64,000 nucleotides of DNA from Gavia stellata (lineage: Eukaryota > Chordata > Aves > Gaviiformes > Gaviidae), in contig NC_082613.1 in assembly GCF_030936135.1 (NCBI RefSeq), positions 620,001-684,000 of the forward strand. The letters are read 5' to 3'. The notes beneath the pieces were generated by a model that was given only the letters and a program-made list of their open reading frames with translations, made no database searches and had not been told where the DNA came from. Both the position numbers and the translations under genes were made by a program. Positions 52,001-61,000 of the stretch are shown here, in pieces. The first letter of the stretch is position 1. Each line of letters opens with the position of its first letter.

Positions 52001-55000
52001 TAACCAGCAAGACTAAAGTGAGGACATCTTCAAGAAGTTACAGTTTTAAATATATTGAGATATCTAAAACGTAAGGTCTGTGTGTAATGCCGACCTGTAG
52101 GCAGGAAGCAATACCAAATGATTTGGCAAGGGAGATAAACTCATGCCTCTCTCATTTGCTTTGTGCCTTGGTGCTTGGCTTTATTTCCCCATATTAAAAC
52201 CATATACTCTTTGATATTGCCAACATAATTTCTGGTGTTGGCATACATTTTGCAAATGATTTGCATCTCTGCATCTCCTGTGATACCGGGGGCGCAGAAG
52301 TGGGGTGTGTGGCCGCTCTGCTTCCCTAGCACAAGAAAGGAAAGGCGGACATCCTCCCGGGGCTCCTTCCCTCACCTCAGATGGGCTCCCAGGGACGAGT
52401 CGGTTCCTCTACCCTGGGAAGTGTTCATGGGCAAAATGAGAAAGAGCCAGAGCACGAGAGCGGTAACGAGAGCTTGACTCAAACTGTTTCAAACCCAGCA
52501 TGATTTTATAAGTATATTGTATATAAATTGCACTTAAAACTGGTGAATCCTTCTGAATAAACAGGGACACAGGAGGCACTTGCTTTTGTACTTCACTGAA
52601 GCCTGGTACAACCGTTAGTGGTTAAAGAAGTGTAAGACACCCTGTGTGAAAAGGCGGGCTTTTGGAGAAGATCATGTTGCTTTCTGTTCCTCAAGGAGCA
52701 AAGAGCTCAAGGCCCCATGCAGAAACACTGTGGTTTTGAAGACCGTTTGAACCCGGTGCTTTGCAGCAGCTGGCTGCAGTGAGGCCGTGCACCGCGCTGG
52801 TGCTCAGGAGGAGCTTCTGAAAGGTGTGCGAGGCACAAAAGCAGCAATGCCACAAAAGCAGTGTCCTCCAGGGCTCAGTTTTGGGGCTGGTCTTGTTTAA
52901 TGTATTTATCGATGATCTGGATGAGGGGATCGAGTGCACCCTCAGTAAGTTTGCAGGTGACACCAAGTTGGGTGGGAGTGTTGATCTGCTGGAGGGTGGG
53001 AAGGCTCTGCAGAGGGATCTGGACAGGCTGGATCGATGGGCCAAGGTCAATGGTATGAGGTTCAACAAGGCCAAGTGCCGGGTCCTGCACTTGGGTCACA
53101 ACCACCCCATGCAACGCTACAGGCTTGGGGACGAGTGGCTGGAAAGCTGCCCGGCGGAAAAGGACCTGGGGGTGCTGGTTGACAGCCGGCTGAAGATGAG
53201 CCAGCAGTGTGCCCAGGTGGCCAAGGAGGCCAACGGCATCCTGGCCTGTATCAGAAATGGTGTGGCCAGCAGGAGTAGGGAAGGGATCGTGCCCCTGTAC
53301 TCGGCGCTGGTGAGGCCGCACCTCAAATAATGTGTTCTGTTTTGGGCCCCTCACTACAAGAAGGACATTGAGGTGCTGGAGCGTGTCCAGAGAAGGGCGA
53401 CGGAGCTGGTGAGGGGTCTGGAGCACAAGTCTGATGAGGAGCGGCTGAGGGAGCTGGGGTTGTTCAGTCTGGAGAAGAGGAGGCTGAGGGGAGACCTCAT
53501 CGCTCTCTACAACTGCCTGAAAGGGGGTTGTGGTGAGGTGGGTGTTGGTCTCTTCTCCCAAGTGACAAGTGACAGGACAAGAGGAAATGGCCTCAAGTTT
53601 CACCAGGGGAGGTTCAGGCTGGATATTAGGAAAAATGTCTTTCCTGAGAGAGTGGTGAAGCCCTGGAACAGGCTGCCCAGGGAGGTGGTGGAGTCACCAT
53701 CCCTGGAGGGGTTCAAGGAACGTGTGGACATGGCACTGTGGGACATGGTTTAGTGGGCATGGTGGGGTTGGGGTTAGGGTTGGATTTGATGATCTTACAG
53801 GTCTTTTCCAACCTTAATGATTCTGTGGTTCTGTGAACGCCACACGGCCCTTCGGCACCTCCTTTGGTGGTCCCCCACCGATGGACATCTGTGTTCCTGC
53901 AGAAGTCATCCTCAGAGCTCAGTCCTGCTCCTCAGGAGCAGACCAGCACTGCTGGGGGTTTGAGGCACTTGGTTCCGTCACCTTTCAGAGTGAAGTTGTG
54001 GCTGGACGTTAACACCAATGTTGTCTCTTGTGTACTTGCAGTGTTGACTTTTTACTTGGCTCCAAGGTTTGTGCTGTAAAATATGACTCCCAAAGTGCAA
54101 CTGAGAAAACTGTAGAATACATTTATTTTATCGTTTCTGGTTTGTTGTGGCATGTTCATATTCAATCCACGGGATTTTCTGTAAATAAGTGGTTTGTTTG
54201 AGGATTTTTCCCTCTAGCTAGTACCAGTTAAGTGTCTGTAGGAGCTGCATGCTGGCACAGTTATTCCTTTCTCAAGCTTTTGTGTTTCAGTGACCGTTCC
54301 TGTTTGACAAACTAAGGGTCATTTGAGTGACAGTGCTGGCTTCGGCCAGGATTCCTTTTAGCCCCAAGGGAGAAGGCAGCGTGCTGTGCCTTTAGCTGTG
54401 ATGGGGGTGCCAAAAAGAGTGTGTGCTCTAAGGCCTGGGGGGGTAAACTGGAGCAGAATTTGTGCTTTATGTAAGGCTCTTTTTTCAGGTCACCAAGGAA
54501 AAGTAGGATCCGTATTAGCAGGAGTAGTGCAGCAGAGCCAGAGGAGACCTCGCTAGCTGGGCTGCGATGGGCGAGGAGCTGTCTGTGCTCCCTGCAAACA
54601 CGGCTTGCTGCTCACGCTGCCGCTCTGCCTCCGCTCACCGGTGATGGGAAGGAACCAGGGTTCTGCTTATCAACAGCTACATGTGGGAGTGCTAGTAGTA
54701 AATTTAATGGCATGTTACAGAGAAAATAAGCTCCTGTTCCTGATCTCAGCATGCAATTTTCATTTTGTATCTCCAGAACATGTCTGTTCCATCCTGGCCT
54801 CTCTTCTGCGAAACCTGAGAGGGCAGCAGAGGACACGGTTACTGAATAAATTCACAGAGAATGACAGTGAGAAGGTGAGTGCTGAATATGTGTGTGCAGT
54901 CTCTGGGCTACCAGGCTGGGAGGATACTTGATAACGGCAGGGTGCCTGTGTGCTCTCGCTAAGTTACTGAACAGCCATTATTGTACCTGCCTGTACTTGT

Positions 55001-58000
55001 ACTCTCACAGGCCATCGTTCTCCCATTCATGTTGTTATCTACAAACTGGAGAACTGGAAATACCTTTAGTGCTTGGCCTCCCACATCACATGTGCTCTTG
55101 TTATCCGGTGTTCTTGCACATGGTAGTAGCGATTCTCAGCCCTGGGCAGTGGCTCTCTGCTGAAGCCTGATCATGTAACAGGTGTTGTGTGGTGTTACAT
55201 TGTGCTGGCTCTGTGAGACCAGGGCAGTGTGGAAAGGTGCCGGTCTTTTCTAGTCAAGCTCTTCTGCAGAGAGTTCAGGCATTGCTATAGTATACATTTA
55301 ATGTTCCCCATTCCTCTCCTAGAATGTGTCCCTTTAGTGGTGTTTACTCTGGGAAGTTCTTTCTGAAATATTTACATGGTGGTGGATAGATCAAACAGCT
55401 GCAAAACAGAAACAGCAGCTTTTGCAAACCAGTAATTCCCAAGGGATTTGTAAATTCTGCCACTGGGGAAATACTGATTCCTTAGGATTCCTCATTAGTG
55501 TGTCTTAAAGGTGTTTTTCATAACCTGTTCTACCAATTGCAGAAAATTTCCCATTACTAAATAGGCTTTCAGTTGCCTAATACAGTTCGGAGGAGAGCAG
55601 GAGAGCCGTAACACGTCTTGATACATTTAACATAAGCTCAGCTGCATACAGCACAGAAAGGTCCATTGAAGAAACCAGGAGAACTGGAGAACCACAGCAC
55701 AGGAGAGCAAGCAAGCTAGGGACACGTGTCTATTTGCTATCTTTTAGCTGGAGCTGATGAGACCATATTGTGATACAGGATTGCATTCAAATGCTTGCAG
55801 ACGCAGCGTGCTCATCCAACGAATGGTTGTACCATCCTTCTGTAATGTATTCCTTCCTGTGAGTGACAGAATTGTCTGTTACTTTGCAAAGACTGCAGCT
55901 GGGAGGAAAACATCATAGCATGAAGGATTAAAGATGATTGCATTGTTCTTTTTTCTTGCTTAGGTCTCTCTCTTCTGCCCTTGCAGGTTGATAGGCTGAT
56001 GGAACTGTATTTTAAGTACCTGGATGCAATGCAGGCAGCTGATAAGAAGATTGATGGAGAGAAACATGTATGTATTGCTTAAGTTTTGCCAGCTCATGTC
56101 TACAATACCTCTGCACAGGCATGTCATCTGCACAGAACTTCTGGCTCAGCCAGGTCACTCTTCTGAGCCATGCCTTCATACCCATGCTGTTACCTCTTAA
56201 TTCCTGTTGCGCTGCTCTCCAGTTTCCAGTTAACCTCAGATAAAATGGGCTGAGAACTTCTCTACACCAAGTGCTTCTGGCCTTTTCTTAGAGTGAATTT
56301 TACTAGGAGGGCCTAAGTCTGTGCTTCAGTTTGCCTTCACTTTTACTTGGCTGAAATCTTGCTTGGTTCGGCAGATGGAGAGTAAGTGAAATGCAGAGAG
56401 ACAATTACATGATAATGTGCAAGGCCTCCTACCCCGGTCTTTAGAGTTCTGATCAGCTGCAAGAAAGCGTCTATTTTGATTAGCTAGATGAGGCTGCAGC
56501 CAAAGGCTGGTGAGCTCTCTGCACACCAGCAGTGAATCGTTTTGAATGACATGAGCCTTGGTACCACATAGTACTTTCTTGGAACTGAAGCTGGAACAGA
56601 CTTTTTGAAAGAGAACCAACTGTTGGAGTCAGGAAGCAGCTTGCAGAGCTGTTAGCGAGCTTGGCCGGCTTCCCACAAGATAATCTGTATCAGCACTGAG
56701 GAGGGTGTGAGATTGATTAGCGCTGACGGAGAGTAATCACTGCAGCCACCGTCCCCGCACGCGGGCGAGCTCAGTGTGCCATGGGCTGCAGCCCCCTGCC
56801 AGGCTCTGACAAACAGCTGTCTGCCCACGGCCAAGGCTGCTTCTTTGGGCGCTGGCAAACATTCCGAGGGCATCGGAGCTCAGCACGCTGCTGCTGCTCA
56901 AAAAGACACGGGGGTGAGTGATGAATGGAAGTTGCTTTTGCTGCCAGCATTCAGGCTCCATATGGACAGCTGCAGCTTCACAAATGAACAGTGGCCTGAA
57001 GAAAAACAGCCTTTACCCTTTCCTGCTCTCCCTCCACGCTCCATTCATCCTCTTCGGAACAGAGCAAGAAATTATTTATTCTTTACATTTCAGTGTTGGT
57101 GTGTGGGTTTTAGAACTCAAAAAACAGAATGGATTTTTCTGGCTGAAGTCTTGTGATGTATGGGCAGCTCCTATATAAAGCCCTTAAATGCAACATGCAG
57201 AGCTAGTATACATGCCCTTTCTCCAAAAAGCTCCTGAAGCAGTCTGCAAATGTTAACACCTGTAGCAAGCAGCCAGCACAAAGCAGGAGTGAAGGGAATT
57301 TGAGAGTGAAGCAGCTTGTGTAGAAGCTCTTCAATTAATAATGTTAACCCATTCATGTTTATTGATGCACAAGAGAAGAGAAACCAAAGAATCTCAGATT
57401 TTCCTCCTGTGTCCAGAAGGCCACTGTGCTTTTGCCCCACTGCCGGGCTCTGTAAGCTGGAATGGCTAGAATAAATGGATCTCAATTCTTCACTCCTGTT
57501 ACAGCTGATAACAGGATTTGGCAGAAACATCTCATGTGCAATATATTGGGCGCAATGTGTATGCAATACAATGTTGAGGTTCATTCCTAGCCTGGAACAC
57601 TCTTGGAATTACCATTTGCTTTGTTTTGTAGTGTCCTCAAATGGTCAGTGGGAAATGGTCTGCTGAGATCTGAAGCAGCTCAAGCAGTTTCCCCGCGCAG
57701 AAGTAGGCAAAAGCCATCATTCTCTCTGTCGAATCACGGCATTGTCTGGCTGTGACAGGATTTATGGAGCACTTTAATGTTTCTAGTTGTGGCACATGAA
57801 TCATTGAAGTGGATGGTATGAACAATTGGTGCTTTAGAAACTGTGCTATGTCACTTGAGGGCTTTTGACCTTTCTCTTGCAGTAAAGGACATAGTACCCC
57901 AAAAATCTGGAATACAGATCCTCACCTTTCTCCCTGCCCCAAAGAAAAAAAGATACCTGATGAGATTTTGCAGGTTCAGCCTATACTGAGAGCGAGATTC

Positions 58001-61000
58001 AGGTCTGATGGACAGAGTATCCTGGTGTAAGTCTTGCATTACAAGAAGCTAAAACCTGATTATACAAGGAATGACTTGAGTGTATCATACCTGATGTTTT
58101 ATCTTTAGCAGTGCAGCTGGCATAAGAAGCTCCTGCAGTTCTCTTACTTTTTCTTTCTTTTAGCTTCGTTCATTTTAGTGATCTGGTTTATAGCCCAGCT
58201 CTTAAGCCTGTGGTGGTGAAGGTGTGGGAATAGTTGAGGGCAGAAGGGAGGGGAGGAATTTCTGAAGCCAGCTGTTTCTGAGGAAGATCGGTTGTAATGA
58301 AACTGCACCCTGAATCTGGACAATGAAACAGGATGAGGTCTGGAGGGAGAGCTTCTCTTCTTCTCAGTGTTACCTGCTTATTTGCTTCTGTGGAATCTAT
58401 TCAGAAGTGATCAGAGGCGATAACTTGGTGATTACCCTAATTGCCATGTGAAACCCAGGAACAAAGTCCATGTGAGCATTTGTGTCCAACACCTGATGCC
58501 TATCTTAGCACTTTTCTCAGAGTTTTTAGTTAATGAAACCTAGAAAATATCTTGTCGCCCTCTCAAATTCTTTAATACTTTCTGTAGGAAATGGTGCAAA
58601 ACCCTATGGCTTTTAACTCCCTCTAAAATGAGGCATAATTACAGGTGGCAACAATAGCCTCAGCATCTCTAAAAATGGTAGAAAAGACAGGAGATGGTTT
58701 AATATTTTTATAGTTCCACAGAAAATTATGCTCAGCAGGTTTATCTGATAAAATATTCTCACCAGACACTTTGCACTATAATGACTTACAAATTACATGC
58801 TAATTGTGCTACAGTTAAGTCATTCTATCCTTGAAAGGGAGAGGTGGAACTCCTAGCATGAGAGCAGCATCCACAGATTTGGATAACTGAAACAGGAATT
58901 TGTATTAGCCCAGCATTTCAGTTTGGTTTAGAAAGACTGAATTGCCTGGAGTTGTACTGGGGGCAGGACGAAGCGTCCTGGCAGGGGCTGGGTTAGTGCG
59001 AACACAACTGTGTTCGTGGGAGGGCGTGCGACTTCCGAAGTGCGGCTGAGTTCTCACTGTCTGTACGGCGCGCTTTTCCAGCTAATGGCCAGCAAGCTGA
59101 GGTAAGCTTTGAACTTTCTTGCCAAGACTGGTGGATCTTTAGGTGTCATGGCTGCCCTAACATGGTTCCCACTTCTTGCTGCTGAAGTTGTGCTCACGGT
59201 TTTGCAGGAGCTGCTGCTCTGTTTCTCCTGAGTCAGAAGTGATGGTATGCTTTTCAGCTCTTGCAGATTGCTGGCTCAATTTGCAGAAATTCAAGCGTGT
59301 TTCTGCCTGTAAGGCAGAAATGAAGGAAGTTCTTCCCACGGCAGAGGGCTCTGATGGTTTCTTGTGTGGTTCTGGGAGCTTCTTGGTCACCGTGGTGTGA
59401 CCTGGATGCCTGCCTGCTCTCCTGGCTGCAGTAGAGTCCATGACTTGACTCCTAACCGTTCCGTGTTTCAAGGCAAACGGTGGTCAGTCTGCTGAAGAGA
59501 CCGTGTCGACTGCAGCCTCTGCATGTGAAAGAGGCTCCTGGGGAGATCATTGTCACAGCTGTGAGCTGGAAGCAGATGGTCCTGGGCAGTCCTTGTTATG
59601 ATGCTCTGATTTCACCTGAGGCTTCTGCTTGCTCCTCTCCTCTTGCAAGTGTCGGTCCCTGTCTCCTGCATGTCCTTTTTGACTAAGGGCTTAGCAATGA
59701 CCTTGAGTTTAGCTATTAGCCTGTGTTCTCAAAGCACCTCCTGAGCATGGCTTGCATCACTTGCCCCTCCCCAGTAATACAGACAGAAAGTAGTAAGGGG
59801 GGAGAATCTGTACTTGGTGTAGGAGACAAGTTAGGACAGTTGTTTTCGTGCACGGCCATTTGGAGTCTTCTGGTGTATGGAGTGGCCTCGCCGTCCCACC
59901 CAGTGAGGAAGTAAAACAGGGATCCTGGCGGTGTTCTTTGTTCTCGATCAGTGCCCATCCTTTCTGCTCTGCCCAGCCTTGCTGTGTGTGCTGGGGAAGG
60001 TGACCGGTAGGTAAGGAGGATGCGGAGAATCTTTTGGGCTCTACTCCAGTGACTATGTGGAGTAGATCTGATCTTTTGTATAGCACTGGCAGATCCATTG
60101 TGTCTAGGTTTTGAGTCTCTACTTGACACCTCGAGGCCTGTCAGTCCTGCCTCATTAGTGTGAGAGAAGCTCATTTTAGCTTCACAGAAGCCCATCTTAT
60201 TGCTGTCTTCTCCCATCAGCAAGGGGCATCTCAGTACATATTGTTGGCAGATTAGAAATGGCATCTGAGTGCTCATTTGGAGGTTAGCGACTTGACAGCT
60301 TTGAAAGAGAGACAAAGTGGAAAGGTGGCTATTTGGTACTGTACTGGGAGGCAGATTAGCATTTAAAGGGTGGTTGCGGTTTTAAAAAAAAAAAGACTGT
60401 GAAAAGGCACCTTAAAACTGTACTTGTCTTCTAATTCATATCTGCTTAATTTACTGGCACAAAATAATCTTGCTTCTCTGTCAAGAGGGGCTGTTACAAC
60501 TGCTGCCTTCTCTGTGTAATCAAGACAGCAGTTGCCTGGATTCAGCTCCTGTGATCTCCGTGCTTGGATCAGAATACAGAACAGACACAGTCTTTGTTTC
60601 CTGCTCTGGAGACTCAAAATCCTGGCCTGTTCGTGTTTTTCTGTTCAGGAATTTAGCACTCTTGAGAAGAGTAGCCAATAAGCCTGTGCGTGGTGAGGAG
60701 GGTAAACAGTAGTTTGGGAATGAGTGCCTTGTCACCTTTCTGGAATGGGGTTTTTGGATATTTTAGTCAATATTCTGATCTCTTGCTAACCAGACTCAAC
60801 ATTGCTTAGCTTTAGACCAGATTTGATCAGATTCAAGCAATCTGGAATGGATTTAGGGTGAGGAAAGTCACTCCTTGCACAAAATTGGATTTTTCTTTTT
60901 TACTGGCAAGAGCTTGCATGCAAGTCTTGCCCCGTCATGCCTGCGCCCATGATTTTGAGAACCTGGAGTAAATTACAGTTGTGCAAATGCTGGAGTCTAC

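Larger units (their letters stand above)
43670..54776 (+). other. CTNNBL1 intron 11 (11.1 kb, GT-AG)
   Basis: The longest intron. It contains a T tract near 44,096, a possible MIR trace near 48,738, the (A)10(G)17 tract, the (A)25 tract and a sense CR1 copy. No RNA gene or extra exon was recognised. Confidence 0.85.

Noticed and set aside
52875..53603. 242-codon minus-strand open frame
   Set aside because: Antisense shadow of the CR1 reverse-transcriptase segment.
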